Source of the DNA: Fratercula arctica
Taxonomy: Eukaryota > Chordata > Aves > Charadriiformes > Alcidae
DNA: 64,000 nt
Reading direction: 5' to 3'
NCBI GenBank assembly: GCA_947846985.1
Contig: CANTUZ010000004.1
Location: 78,006,159 to 78,070,158, forward strand
Shown: positions 1-11,949 of the stretch, piece by piece
Layout: the number at the start of each line of letters is the position of its first letter
Numbering within the stretch: position 1 is the first letter of the stretch
Notes under the pieces: model-generated
Databases searched by the model: none
Told to the model about the DNA's origin: nothing
The model's input: only the letters and a program-made list of their open reading frames with translations
Translations under genes and position numbers: made by a program

Positions 1-1552
1 TTTGCCCTATGTAGACATTTCACATTAGGAAAATCAAACCATTCTCCGAAGTGCTCAAGTTACCAGCCCAGTGGAATGCTAAATTACTGACGGCAAAGGA
101 AATGATGCTTCGCTGAAGTCTGGAGTTTTGCACAAGTGGGATGCATGGGCCAAGCTGCAAAAAGCCACAACGTAGATAAGAAAAAATGACTCAGGATACT
201 TTTCCAGATTAGAAAATATGGGATTTTTATACCACCTACAGCATGTGTAGTGTACTGCTAAATGTAGGAAATACAGTAGAATGGATGAGGAGTACTTCTA
301 TCATTGTCCTTCATGTCTCTTAAGGGTCCCTTTTCATAACAGTTTCCACCTTCATGTTGGACCCCAGTGAATAGAAGATATTCCCCATTGGGATTCTGCT
401 GCTCTGGCTCCCACGCTTACTCCTTAAAGCCGGGAGAACCATCTCTCCTCACGGGGCTCCGCTTGAACAAGGTTAAGCGAGAAATATTAATGACCGATGA
501 AATAAATGGCTACCTGTTCAAATTCACAGAAGTAATAGATGGCATGACTTGGATTTTACTCTCTAAACCGCAAATGACTTCACATTTCCAGTTCTGGAAT
601 TTAAGTGAAGCAAGGAAGTTACAGAAATTTCTGGGGCACAGTGGTTCGTTTGAGATAACTTATTTGTATTCTGTAAAATTTGTTTTCCATTAAAAAAGTT
701 ATGGTTAGAAAGTCTGATTAGCTAACAACCAATGAAATGGCCGTGCTATAGGATTGCACTTTGACAACCAATCAGTGTTTTAATGTAAAAGAAAAGATTT
801 TGAAAACAGGCTTCTGGTGAAATGGGAGACTTCTTTCAGACAGCAAATTTTAGCTAAGATTTGAATTTTAATCTTGCACAGTTTAAAGTTTAATGGCAGC
901 TCATGATCAGCTTGTTAACAAGTCTCAGCCTCTTGTGAAAAATGTTCTGCCGCTTTCCGTGGTGAGGAATTTATGATTTTATCCTGTCCTATGTAACAAG
1001 GACATTAAACTGAAAATTTTACTTTTGTTATTCTTCCTAAGGTTATAGCTGTTTGGGATTCCAGAGTTCAGATGTGTAATCTGTCCAGTTAAATGGAAGG
1101 TTGGCTGTTCCACACCCAAGTTTCAGCTCACGCCTGTCTGAGTGATATGGGAAACATAACTGTAATAAGTTTAGCAGTCAATGGTTTGGACCTATATATG
1201 CGCAGTCACCAGGTCATACCGGCTATAGGCAAATATTTGCTCTCCTAAATTTATGCCCATATTTAATACCTGGAAAAATTAGTGCCTTAGGGAATGTCTG
1301 AAGTTTGCCTTCATATTACTGTACGACATCCATGATACTTGGGTGTCAAATCATACAATTAGAACTGTACAGCCTAAATAGCATGAAGGTAAATTGTTTA
1401 TATTGTGTAGATTGCAGAACAGAAGCATGGAGCTAAGAAAGGGAATCAGTAACTGAAGACATTCTTAATGGTGTGAATCCTGGAATGAAAATTTTGTGTT
1501 TCAAAGACTTTTCCTAGCAATTTATTTCTGGGATGAATCACAAAATAGACTC
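1..1552. other. Unique AT-rich DNA, no gene recognised
   Basis: No domain, splice-bounded exon series or known repeat was recognised. A 108-codon open frame (367-693, plus) has no recognisable protein features and lies in ordinary AT-rich sequence. Two CCAAT boxes in similar context (729-733 and 768-772) are the only regulatory-looking motif, and there is no adjoining CpG-rich promoter. Confidence 0.6.
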
Positions 1553-2230
1553 TCAGAATAGTTTAGGTTGGAAGGGCCCCCTGGAAGTCATCTAGCCTGA
1601 TTCCCTATTCCAAAGTTATAATACATTTCCCAGGGCTTTGTCCAGTCCAGTGGTGAATATCTGAGGCACCCTGTTCCACAGCTTAGCCCCTCCTGCCTGG
1701 TGAAAAAAAACCTTTACATTCGTTGGAACTTCTTTTGCTGCTGAGCATTACCTCTTGTCCTTTTACTATGCCTCTGAGATGCGTCTTCAAGTTCTCCACC
1801 ATGAAAGGGTTATCAAGGATTGGAAAAGGCTGCTCTGGAAAATGGTGGAGTTGCCATCCTTGGAGGTACTTAAAAGATGGGTAGACGTGGTGCTGAGGGA
1901 CATGGTTTAGTGGTTTTGGCAGTGTTAGGGTAATGGTTGGACTTGATGATCCCAAAGGTCCCTTCCAACCTAGACAATTCTATGATTCTATAATATAGCT
2001 GAAAACAGCAATTAGATCCTCTCTTAGCCTTCTCTTCTGCAAACTGAACAAACTCACTTTCCTCAGCTTCCCCTTGTGCATCATCCTCAGTTTGTTATTC
2101 CCTCGTGCAGCTGGGGGACAGAAGTCGACACAAGTCCTGGATACAGGGGAATAATCACTTCTCTCAACCCGCTGGTTCTGCTGCCCCCCACTATACAGAT
2201 ATACGTACGCCTTCATTGCTACAGGGGCGA
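1553..2230 (-). mobile_element. CR1 LINE fragment (minus strand), split by a second CR1
   Basis: The plus strand opens with the complement of a CR1 3' region (GTTTAGGTTGGAAGGG and the phrases after it: TCATCTAGCC, CCTGTTCCACAGCTT, CTCTTGTCCTTTTA). This runs to about 1798. The same minus-strand element resumes at about 1993 (TTAGATCCTCTC, CCTTCTCTTCTGCAAACTGAACA) and can be followed, strongly diverged, to about 2230. The gap between the halves is a plus-strand CR1. The element is old: it has many substitutions and lacks a clean tail repeat. A stretch of the usual host sequence seems lost at the insertion point. The outer boundaries are approximate. Confidence 0.85.
1799..1992 (+). mobile_element. 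CR1 LINE 3' end (plus strand), nested in an older CR1
   Basis: This is about 190 bp of CR1 3' terminus in sense orientation. It holds the AAAGGGTT-ATTGG-AAAAGGCTGC region, a GTAGACGTGGTGCTGAGGGA phrase, the GGTTGGACTTGATGATC box, CAAAGGTCCCTTCCAACC, and the ATTCTATGATTCTA tail. It is strongly 5'-truncated, as is usual for CR1. It sits inside the minus-strand CR1 and is less diverged than it, so it must be younger. The 5' junction is accurate to perhaps 10 bp. Confidence 0.9.
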
Positions 2231-4514
2231 TAACAAAACTGAAACCTTTGTTATCGTGAGAAGCTGCGATGGTCATTTATTTAGATGTGGAAAAAATAGC
2301 GAGGTAAGTGACAACGATTTGACCCTGCTCTGTTTCATTTATCAAGCACATTATTTCAGTTAGCAGTGGGAATCAATCCCATAGTATTATACTGCATAAA
2401 TATTTTACTTTTAGGAAAATTTACTAAATAGAGTAAAATTTATTTAGCACCCCATCATTAAATATTGAAGTATCTATGGCTAACAGGTGGCTCATAATTT
2501 TGTTCTATTATTATACAGTGAATTGTTCACATTCTATGAAAAAATATCGAGCTCCAAATATGAATCTTCGAGGAACAGGGAGCACATAAAACCCCAACTA
2601 TCATTACTGAAAATACCAGATATCGTGCTTGTAATGGCTCTGGAATGCTACTTGAAAACACCCTTGTTTAAAAAGAAAAAAAGGCAATAAAGCACCCAGC
2701 AGTCTGAGACAAAGGTATCAATAGAAATACCTATTTTTGCAATATATTTCGTAGTAACAGTTAAAAGGGATTTGAATTAAAATATACTTTAGGATAGGCA
2801 TTAATTGAGCACACAAGCAACGTGCACCGACATTCTTTTCTGTCAGCTTTGGGTTATCTATGCATTTTAACATTTAACTTCGCTGCATGTAAAATCCAGA
2901 AAAAGAAAAAGTGTGCATAAAAATATACAGGGCATTACTTATTTATATGTAAAACCTTTATTCTATTTTGTTATTTCAGATTAAATCCCGTTTCAATTCT
3001 ATTCTCTCAGGGAAGCACTAACAGTTTGAGCTCAGCGTGAAAGCCATCAAACACTTGAGCTGAAATTTAGATTGGGCAATTTTGCCTGGTGAAGTAGAAA
3101 AGGACATGTGGAACGGCAGAGAACAGAATGGCTTATGGAAAGGCAGATGTTTTAATAACTTGTTGTCTAGTGGGAGCCTCGAATATCTAAATTTAAACAC
3201 CGCAATATATTAAAGGGCGTTGCTGTCAGGGAGGGTTTACTCCTTTACATAAGACTCAGTGTAAATGTGCATATTTAACCTGTGTGCGGGCTTTACTACA
3301 TCACCTGTTTTACAATGGAAATGAGAATTAATTGGAAGGTATTAAAAGAAATTATCTCAGACTGCAAAATTTGGCTCGGGTCTGCCTTGCAAAATGCAGG
3401 AGGCCAGAACCTAGGGAATTTTCCGCCTGGAGCTTTGCCTTGTCCCCGTCTCCCCCGTGCGAGTGGGCTGAGTAGAGACTTGAGATCTCCCGCCTACTAA
3501 CATCCTTTCTGTTTCAACACATCAATCTCCTGTTAATTCCCACTGGGTTTTAAATTATGTTTATCTTTAAGCACATCGCTAGAAGCATGCAATGAATTTA
3601 CCTAGGAAAATGTCCGGAGAGAAGCTAGAAACCTCCTAGGTTAATTTCTTCCCAGAACAAATCTCTCAGAATGTCTGGAAATAGCGAGTTAACTCTAATT
3701 CACTCTGGCTGGGTAATTTACAATCTGGCAGAATTAAGATGACTAGGGAAGAAAAATTTTATTAATAAGCTAGCTTCCCATATGTTCATGAACAACTGGG
3801 TCCTATTAAAGAACAATGAAGGCCTTGTCGCTTGACTTTTGGAGATACGACACCAGTATTTATACGCTGTTTGGTGACACAGAACTCCTAGCTGACGTCC
3901 CCTTTCACATTTGTCATCTCATAGGCTGTCCCCATTGTCTAGAAATATCAGACTATGTTTTCCATATGATATGAAAATATATTAGGTATACCAAGCAGAA
4001 AGAGGAAATAAAAGCCATTTTAAAAATATATATCTAATATTGAGAGCTTCGTTTAGGGTTTATCAGATACATGTATGCATTAAATAAAAAGACAGATGGA
4101 AATGTTCCTGCAGATACGGTGACAAGTAAAATTGGGGGCAATATTTTATGAAAGTTAATGACTTATAGAGGATACTAAAATGATTTTAAAGGTCATTAGT
4201 TTAACTACAGATTTGACTCTGTAATAGTATTTACTCGATAGTAATTACTGGACAAATGCAATAAAAATCTGCATGAATGAAAACCAAAGAAAGTCTTGCA
4301 AGATTTGTGTCTCTGCATATTTTCAGTGACGTTTTTAATTCTGGTTTCGGGAGTGGATTGCCAGTCGGGGTCAGCAGGGCCTGTTGGTTAGCGAAGGAAT
4401 GAAGACTGACTGCGCAAGCTTAATGGAACATTCTTACGCAGAGATATCACTTCTGGATGAGGAAGTCCTTGAAGTAGATATTACTGCAGACTAAAAAGAA
4501 ATTAATGGAGAAAA

Positions 4515-4589
4515 TTTTCTTTTTTTTTTTTTTTTTTTTTCTTCTTTTCCTTTTTCTTCTCATTTTTTCCCATTTTTTCCCAATTCCTA
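4515..4589 (+). repeat. Pyrimidine-rich low-complexity tract with T21
   Basis: A run of about 21 T followed by CTTCTTTTCC-like pyrimidines and two copies of ATTTTTTCCC. It is simple low-complexity DNA. No element with a matching target duplication was identified around it. Confidence 0.85.
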
Positions 4590-5022
4590 TCTAGGTCTCT
4601 GGTATTGACCTCACAGAGACGGTACGTCAGGCTAGGTGGATTTCAGGTCTGGCTGTTCATGTTCTTATAACCCAGAGGTAATAAACACAGGAATCGAATG
4701 AGGCCAAAAAAGCAACCTTGAGCTGGAGCAAAGAAAAGAGGGCAGGACCATAGGAGCCGAAAACGCTTGGGAGAGGGAACTTGTGACCAGGTCGTACAGG
4801 CCTTACAGGATTTATCTTGCTCTGTTGGTAAGAAATCTGTAGAACCTGTGTATTATAAACAGACCCTTCTCATGCCTTTGTTCAAGAGGGCAGAGCAAAC
4901 AAGGCGCTCAACGTTTCTCTACAATCCTTCCGCAAACAGATCGCAATCCCCTCGTGCTGCTTCGCCTACAATAGAGAAAGCAGCCTGGAATCGCTGCTGA
5001 ACAGCACACAGAAGAGATGCTG

Positions 5023-5041
5023 AAAAAAAAAAAAAAAAAAA
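5023..5041 (+). repeat. Poly(A) run of about 19
   Basis: A homopolymer A run after GATGCTG and before TTGGAAAA. No gene-derived sequence was recognised upstream, so it is not called a processed pseudogene tail. Confidence 0.85.
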
Positions 5042-8000
5042 TTGGAAAAATTCTTTTCCAAAGCCTCTTTTGTTGGATGGGAGTCTAGTTGGCAAGATTA
5101 CTTTTAATCCTCTTGTTTCAGGAAAAAAATCTGGGATTGTCAATCAATTAATAAAAATTGCAGGAAGGAAGTCTGTGACAGGTATTCTGCAACAATAACA
5201 ACCATAATTACAAGCACCTTAGTTAAACTAGCTCTGAAATAGTTAGGACTGCATTTGAGAGCTGCTTGAATAACATCTGCCCCACTTATCCTCCATTTCA
5301 ATTTAATATTCCTAGTGCTAGTGTTGCCTATATCATCAATGTCAAAAACTAAAAAGTCTTATCTTCAACTTTCATTCCGATGCTTCAAAAGAGCTTTGAA
5401 TTTGCATCTTACTCTAGGGAAGACGTAGTTTAAAAACATTTTTGCCCAGCTTGCTCCATTAATTTCTGAGGAAAATGCACCTACTGCTGTGAATATGACA
5501 GTTCTCAACCTTGGTGTTTTTACAGGATGTCCCTCCCCAGGGAAGGACCAACACCATTCCGACTTACCCTGCTGGAACTGCACCTCCTGCTGGGTAATCA
5601 GCCACTGCAGCACGAGGGGAGAGGCCTCAGTATGATTAACTGAATGCCCCTTGTGAATGCTAAGGAAAAGGAGAATGGCACGTTTTCTAGGGGGAAAAAG
5701 TGCTTTCAGTAATCATCTATTTTCAATTCAAGCAGCTAATTTACAGTTGCATAGAGTTGCTCAATTACCAGCAGCACTTAGTATTTCATACATCTCAGTA
5801 AGCTTTAACTTAAAATAATATTCATCACACCTATCAAAAATATTTTTCTCCCAATTATTTCTGAGAGTCAAGAACAAAATTCATTTTGTAATGATTATCT
5901 GACTCAGGTAAAGCTGATTTTCTATTACTCTAGGCCAGAGCCACTGACAAGGGCACAAAAAGGATTATTTTTCAGCAGTTTTCAGCTCAGCTAAATCAGC
6001 AGATAATGCCATCTATGATGCAGAGTGATCCTGACCTAAAGCCCTCCTCATTGTTAATGTTTCTCACATCTCAAACATGCCTCAGTGGCAAAAAAATATT
6101 CTATAGCCATCTTCTGAGCATCGAGAAAAAATATTCTTTTAGAATTCTGTGGATTTTATGCTTTTAGCCAGTGGTCCCTGTGTCATTTCCCATCCCAAAT
6201 TGCAATATCACATGAAGAAAATATATTTTATATAGTCAGTGGTGGTAATTTGGTGTATCGCTTTATTATATGCAGACCGTCGAATAAGGACTCTTTGTAC
6301 TCCCATTGACAATAGCAAAACCAAAAGCAAAGCGCAAAACCCAGAAGCGAAACACACAAAAGAAAACTACAGTTGATCTGCTAAAGAGCAAATAAAGCAA
6401 AAGTTTATTGTTATTGGCTGCTATTCACATAAAGTAGTTTCTCTTCATGATCAGCAGAAAAACATGTGGACTTTCAACTGAAAATTGCATTTATAGTTGA
6501 ATTTATTGTTTGAATTTTTATACCATGACTTTTAAAGTGAATCGCTCTTCAGTTTAAGAGTTTTTCAGTCATTAGTTAAAAGAAAAACTAATTTTCTTTT
6601 TAGAAGTGTTAATCAATGATTTAGATACTGTTTGCATTCTATCTTTTTTATACTTAAATATGTATTTTAGTTATAGGATACCAGTGCTACGTAGCAAGGA
6701 CATTTCTCCATTTTGTCAAGTGTCCTCTTCTACCAAAAGCTGCATAATTTTAAATTTTCGCATGATTTTTGATGGTGTTATGTTACGGCGATCAAAGCCA
6801 CACAACAGTGATGAACCCTACAACTGTCTCTCAGTCAGTGAAGAACGATCATTCTGTTTTAAACACATGGGGAAGGTGAGATACACAGAAGTGGAAAGAG
6901 GTTTACGAGGTATTCTGAGGCTGAGCCAAGACCAGAAAACAAAGCTTTTTGTAATTCTGCTGGATGATTAATAAAGATAGACTGGATATAAACAGAAATG
7001 TTTAGTGATACAGAATTTTAAAGTCATCTGATTACTCCTTAAATGCAGTTATTTATTGTAAACAAGGCTTTAGATCTCAGAAACTGAAAGAGCCCCTTTC
7101 TCTTTGGTTGTTTATTTGTGATGCTGTCGCATCTTTTGTTCTTCCACGAGGCAAAACAACCTACTCATGAATATGCTCCCACTCACTCAGCGAATCTACC
7201 TGCTAATGTGATGAGGCCTTTAAAACCATCATCAACAAGTTGGGAAACTCAGGCCACTATAAACAATAAAGAGAATTAAGCTGTCACTGAGGGTTTTTAA
7301 GGTCTATTTCTATAAGAGACAATGAAAACCTGTAGCAAGATTACTTTAAAGAGCTGGTGAGGATTTATTGATGAAATTTTCCTCAAGTAAGAAGTTGGTG
7401 CACCAGTCACCTGCTTACAGAGGCACTTGTTTTTTATTTCTTGCGTTATTATTGACATAACACTCCAACAGGGTAGACAGAGAGGTTTTGCAACAGTGGT
7501 TGGCTCTACACAAGATACACTTTTCAAAAAAACAAATATGGAAGGATTCTATCAAACCTTCATGATAAAGGATGTTATAAAAATATGGTATAGTTCTAAG
7601 AACACAGAACTGTGGAAACATCCTCAAAGATGGGCAAGCCATATATACGCACAATCAAAATTAACTGAGTAACATCCAAGGAGTTGCCCAATGGAAAGAT
7701 TTCCACAGATGTTGTGTTATAAACAATGTGTGACTTCACTGGAGTTGGGAAGAGATATCTTTTTAATACACCAGATACCCTATAAAGGGTGGCAAAGACG
7801 GTCCGGGAAGGTTTGCTGTGTTTGATGTGTCAGGGTTCAGCGAAAGGGTTCAGTACAAAGGGACTGAGGAAGAGTTTTCGTTACGTGGATGAATGAGTCC
7901 CTCGCAAAGATCTTTCTGCAAGATCAGTACAACTTTGACACAGCCTCTTCCCACCCTGTTGTCTGCCATGTACTATGGAAGACACCGTTTTGTCCTGCAA

Positions 8001-8688
8001 AAATCCTGTTTAAAGTATTTCTCGCCCGCATTCTATGATATACACAAAGAAAACTTGACAATAGTTAGGTTGCAACTGTCTGAGGCCAATTCCTATCACA
8101 CCGACCAATATCATCTCATCGTTCCCTTGAACTTTACCATCCGTCTGGTTCTGCTCGGCTTTGACTAGCACACCTCATTTGTTCCTTGAACTTTCCCGTA
8201 TTTGCAGCTCGCTCTCTCCATCATGTCTTGCTTGGTATTCAGTCTAATGCGTTTTAAGTGATTTATACATTAAGTAGATACAGAAGGAAGAGAGCAGGAT
8301 ATGACATGCCATTTGCCAGTTCCTTTCCAGCTGTTGAAGCTGGTAGAGAAAATAGAGTCACACTGTGATGCTTTCTTGACCCTCTTTTGGAGCTCAAGGA
8401 TCTCGCATACCTTCATACACAACAACACGGTCTGACTTGAAGAAGTCGCTTGTGAGATCCTGTATCGTTTCTACAAGTAAATTTAATAATGAAAAGATCA
8501 ATGTAATGTCTCCTAGTTGCTACATGCAAGCTCACCCAGAGGAGTGCCACATATGCGATGGTATAGATTCTCTAGAGTGTGATAGGAGCAGTACTAGGTC
8601 TCGTCTTCTGATGTCAGATCATGATAAACCATTTTACAAATAATTTTTATGTGAATTATTAAATAATTATCTGAAATCATAACTGACC

Positions 8689-8752
8689 CTCCTGAGCTGG
8701 AGGTTGGACTAGGACCTCCTAAGGTCCCGTTGTACCTGAATTATCCTAGAAT
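8689..8752 (+). mobile_element. CR1 LINE 3' tail fragment (plus strand), diverged
   Basis: Only the last 60 or so bases of a CR1 survive: GAGGTTGGACTAGGA, CTAAGGTCCCGTTGTACC and a decayed tail (TATCCTAGAATC). Order and spacing match the CR1 3' end, but it is heavily mutated. Confidence 0.75.
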
Positions 8753-10442
8753 CTTAACAAAACTGTATTTTTCAACTCTGAACTTGGCAGGGACCAAAGC
8801 AGACAGTCACTCCTTTCCTTCACGCTGCTAACATGTTCACATTTCCTCATTTTACTCTACACACTTTGAGTGTTTGCCTTCCCCAAAATGAAAGAAATTG
8901 TTAATTTTCTCTTCCTTTCCCCTTCCTTAGTTTCCCCTCTTGCCTTACTTTACATTTAACGTTTCTTAATTGTCTGATCTAAATCCTCATCTCTTCTCTA
9001 GTTGCAAACTCCCTTTCACCGAGTAACTCCAGTCAATCAAGACCACGTTACTAAGACCTGTTTCATCATCCCGTCCAAGTCAAAATTCCTTATGTCTGAG
9101 TTTCTAAAAATTCTCTTTCGGTTTTTAATTTTTTGTCTTACTTATGCTGACATGTTTCATCATCCGATTGTCCATTTTGATTTCATCATTTGTTCCACTG
9201 AACCCCCTGCATAAAGGAAGAAACAGTCCATGCAGTCATCGCTGTGCAGTGACAAAATTCCTGTTCAGAACCCACTTACTTTAATGTTCATGGAAATTAC
9301 CAGAAGATAAAGGGCAAGCCGGTAACTGGTCGCATTCTATTTGAATAATAAAAATAAGGCAGTATTTTCACCAGGATTTCTCTCTGCTGTGACCATTGCC
9401 TCCGCCTGTCAGATCTGTTTTCAGCATGTTTGTAAGTGTTCTGGGTGTATGGACTGCCTTTTCCTTTGATTTTGGAGAATTCACACCACAAAACAGCCCT
9501 GAAACTCACACCACAGCGTTACGAAAACCAACACTATCAGCATGGTTCACGAGGGGAGGAAAAGATGTTAAGAGAGATGCAGGCTACATAATCACATAGC
9601 GACCAATAGTCCTCAGAGACAAGAACGATATTTGTAAATACAAATAACTGACAATTATTGTATGTTGGTCATTAAAAATTAGTAAGAAAAAAAAAAAAAA
9701 AAGAGCTTCCTACCAAAAGAAAGAAAATGAAGTCCAGAGAACTTGATGGCACAGTGAAATGAATATATTTCTTAGCTATAGGTAAACTTACACCACCAAA
9801 GGGGTATATCGTAAAAGGCACTGTCATATTACATTATATCATAAATAAATCTAAACAAAATTCTTTGAAGCTCATATATTTGACACTTTCTGTCAACAGA
9901 AAGCCTGAAAAAATCTGGGCCCCACAAATCACGATGGAAATTAAAACGTTCGCTTTCTCCTCCTGCTAGATCTAGAAACATAACATAACATATGCTGCCA
10001 CTTGTCAGTCATCTCAGGGTCAGCCAAAAGCCAGCTGACCTGCTCTGAGATCACCATTAATTTTTAAAAAGTGTTTACTGATTGGCATAAAAGGGATTAA
10101 AAAAAGCACCAGTGAGCAGATGAGGATAAACGTTTGCAATTAAAGTTTTGGGTTGAGACGAAAATATTCTGATAAGGTTGGATACAGTGGCCTCTGTGGC
10201 CTTGTATCATTATATCATTTTGCCATTAAGGTGATTATCCATCTGTGAAAATGGTGAGTCGCTTACCTTAAATTAGAAATACATTTAGTATTTACATGAA
10301 CTCCTTTGTAAACCGTTTTTATCCTCGTAGCAACTGCTGGATGGGACTACAGGTTCGCTTTGGTTTTTTGGCTCATTGATTAAACCGTTTCATACCAGCG
10401 CTCCATTACATAGCATTTAGCATCTCCAGCAGGACTGTGAAC
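8753..10442. other. Unique AT-rich DNA, no gene recognised
   Basis: This holds a 17-18 base A run near 9687-9704 and otherwise unremarkable AT-rich sequence. Short overlapping open frames between 9297 and 9599 occur on both strands and show no recognisable protein features. Confidence 0.55.
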
Positions 10443-10447
10443 ACAGG
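10443..10447. repeat. Target-site duplication ACAGG (left copy)
   Basis: Five bases directly before the LTR, matched exactly by 11423-11427. This is the expected footprint of retroviral integration. Confidence 0.85.
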
Positions 10448-10761
10448 TGTCATGGTTTAACCCCAGCCAGCAGATAGCACCACGCAGTCGCTCGCTCACA
10501 ACCCCCTCATCGGGATGGGGGAGAGAATCAGAAGAGTACAAGTGAGAAAAGATTTGTGGGTTGAGATGAAGACAGGTTAATAGGTGGAGCAAAAGCTGGG
10601 TGCACAAGCAAATTAAAACAAGGAATTCATTCCCTGCTTCCCATGGGAGGCAGGTGCTCAGCCATCTCCAGGAAAGCCGGGCTCCATCACGCATAATGGT
10701 GACTTGGGAAGACAAACGGCATCACTCCCAACGTCCCCCCCTTCCTTCTTCTTCCCCCAGC

Positions 10762-10784
10762 TTTATAGACTGAGCATGACGTCA
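10762..10784 (-). promoter_or_regulatory. LTR core promoter: CRE plus TATA box
   Basis: Read on the minus strand, a perfect palindromic CREB/ATF site (TGACGTCA) is followed by TGCTCAGTC and then TATAAAG. This spacing is that of a compact U3 promoter. Both motifs are undamaged, although the upstream part of U3 has been pushed about 400 bp away by the CR1. Activity is not shown by sequence alone. Confidence 0.6.
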
Positions 10785-10788
10785 TATG

Positions 10789-11186
10789 GGGACAGGCTGA
10801 GAGAGCTGGGGGGGTTCAGCCTGGAGAAGGGAAGGCTCCAGGGAGACCTTAGAGCCCCTTCCAGTCCCTAAAGGGGGCCTATGCAACTTTTTACAAGGGC
10901 ATGTAGGGATAGGACAAGGGGTAATGGCTTCAGACTGAAAGAGGGGAGATTTAGATGAGATCTCAGGAAGAAATTCTTTGCTGTGAGGGTGGTGAGCCCT
11001 TGGCCCAGGTTGCCCAGAGAAGCTGTGGCTGCCCCATCCCTGGAGGGGTTCAAGGCCAGGCTGGACGGGGCTTGGAGCAACCTGGTCTGGTGGGAGGTGT
11101 CCCTGCCCAGGGCAGGGGGGTTGGAACAAGATGATCTTTAAGGTCCCTTCCAACACTTAACCATTCTATGATTCTATGATTCTGTG
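10789..11186 (+). mobile_element. CR1 LINE 3' region (plus strand) inserted in the LTR
   Basis: About 398 bp of well-preserved CR1: GACAGGCTGAGAGAGCTGGG, AGCCTGGAGAAGGGAAGGCT, the TTGCCCAGAGAAGCTGTGG box, GGATGGGGTTC-type spacing, TGGTGGGAGGTGTCCCTGCC, the ATGATCTTTAAGGTCCCTTC box, and the ATTCTATGATTCTATGATTC tail. It begins directly after the LTR's CATATGG and ends before AATATCCC of the LTR, so it inserted after the retrovirus. It is 5'-truncated. Open frames on the opposite strand (10782-11156) are only the antisense of this CR1. Confidence 0.95.
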
Positions 11187-11422
11187 AATATCCCTGTGGT
11201 CAGTTGGGGTCAGCTGTCCCGGCTGTGTCCCCTCCCGACTTCTTGGACCCCCCCAGTCTGCTTGTTGGTAGGGTGGGGTGAGGAGCAGAAAAGGCCTTGA
11301 GAGCTCAGCAACAACCCAAACCACCAATGCCCTATCACACTATTCCCATCCCAAACCCAAAACACAGCACCGCACCAGCTGCTAGCAAGAAAGTCAACTC
11401 CATCCCAGCTGAAACCACGACA

Positions 11423-11427
11423 ACAGG
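11423..11427. repeat. Target-site duplication ACAGG (right copy)
   Basis: Five bases directly after the LTR, identical to 10443-10447. It fixes the LTR end at 11422. Confidence 0.85.
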
Positions 11428-11931
11428 CTACTGAAAGTCAGCTTCCTTCCAAAGGCACTGCCCTTCTCCTCACTGGTAGCGTGCACAGAAGGTCTCTACC
11501 TTCCATCTCTGTGCCCTCAAGTCACCCGTTGATCTTAGGCATAGTGATTTCTGATGACATAAGTCCTTCATGTTTGTAAACCCTACATAGTGCTTTGCAC
11601 TAAAGGTTAAGAAGTAAAGTGTAAATGGAGAGAAGTTGTTGGCACCCATGAGTGTTCTGGAGGTACGTCGGCAGTTTCAGCACAAACGTTGGATCAAAGC
11701 AAGAGGGAAGAGCAGCTGAGCTAAGGCAAGTAAGTCAGGAAAGGAAGGAAAAAAATAGTAAAGGCCAAATGCAGAAAACATTCTGAAGTAGTAGAATAAA
11801 TTCACAAGATTTCTAAAATGCTGTGGACTGCATGATTAAAAAAGAAGATTTTTGCTTGCAACAAACATAGCAATAACAGACAATCGGACAGTTATATAGT
11901 CACACTTTAACTGCTGTAGCCTGTAAAAGTT

Positions 11932-11949
11932 GGGGTGGGGTGGGGTGGG
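11932..11949 (+). repeat. (GGGGT)n tract with a G-quadruplex pattern
   Basis: Four consecutive G runs of 4, 4, 4 and 3, separated by single T bases. This meets the usual G-quadruplex consensus with the shortest possible loops. Confidence 0.8.

Larger units (their letters stand above)
2231..8688. other. Unique AT-rich DNA, no gene recognised
   Basis: About 6.4 kb without a recognisable gene or interspersed repeat. It holds a long pyrimidine run (4515-4589) and an 18-19 base A run near 5023-5041. The longest open frame (6606-6971, 121 codons) has no recognisable domain. Segments around 3530-3920 and 5750-6080 are rich in TAAT-type motifs and free of repeats, so they could hide conserved regulatory DNA, but this is not demonstrable here. 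Confidence 0.55.
10448..11422 (-). mobile_element. Solo LTR of an endogenous retrovirus (minus strand), interrupted by CR1
   Basis: On the plus strand the element starts TGTCATGGTTTAACC and ends CCACGACA, so it has TG...CA ends. It is flanked by a perfect 5-bp duplication ACAGG (10443-10447 and 11423-11427). Orientation is minus, because only that strand gives a core promoter: a perfect TGACGTCA (10777-10784) followed about 7 bp later by TATAAAG (about 10762-10768). The LTR is about 975 bp including a CR1 of about 398 bp, so the intact LTR was about 577 bp. The 5-bp duplication and general sequence fit the class III (ERVL-like) LTRs I know from many bird genomes; family placement is from memory. 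No internal viral genes flank it, so this is a recombination-derived solo LTR. Confidence 0.92.

Noticed and set aside
2171..2304. Exon-like stretch with CCCCCCACTATACAG acceptor and GAGGTAAGTG donor
   Set aside because: The left part continues the old minus-strand CR1 to about 2230, so the acceptor is chance CR1 sequence. No protein family was recognised.
5023..5041. Poly(A) run as the tail of a processed pseudogene
   Set aside because: No coding similarity upstream and no matching target duplication seen.
10782..11156. 124-codon minus-strand open frame, rich in Pro and Ser
   Set aside because: It is the antisense of the CR1 3' region inside the LTR.
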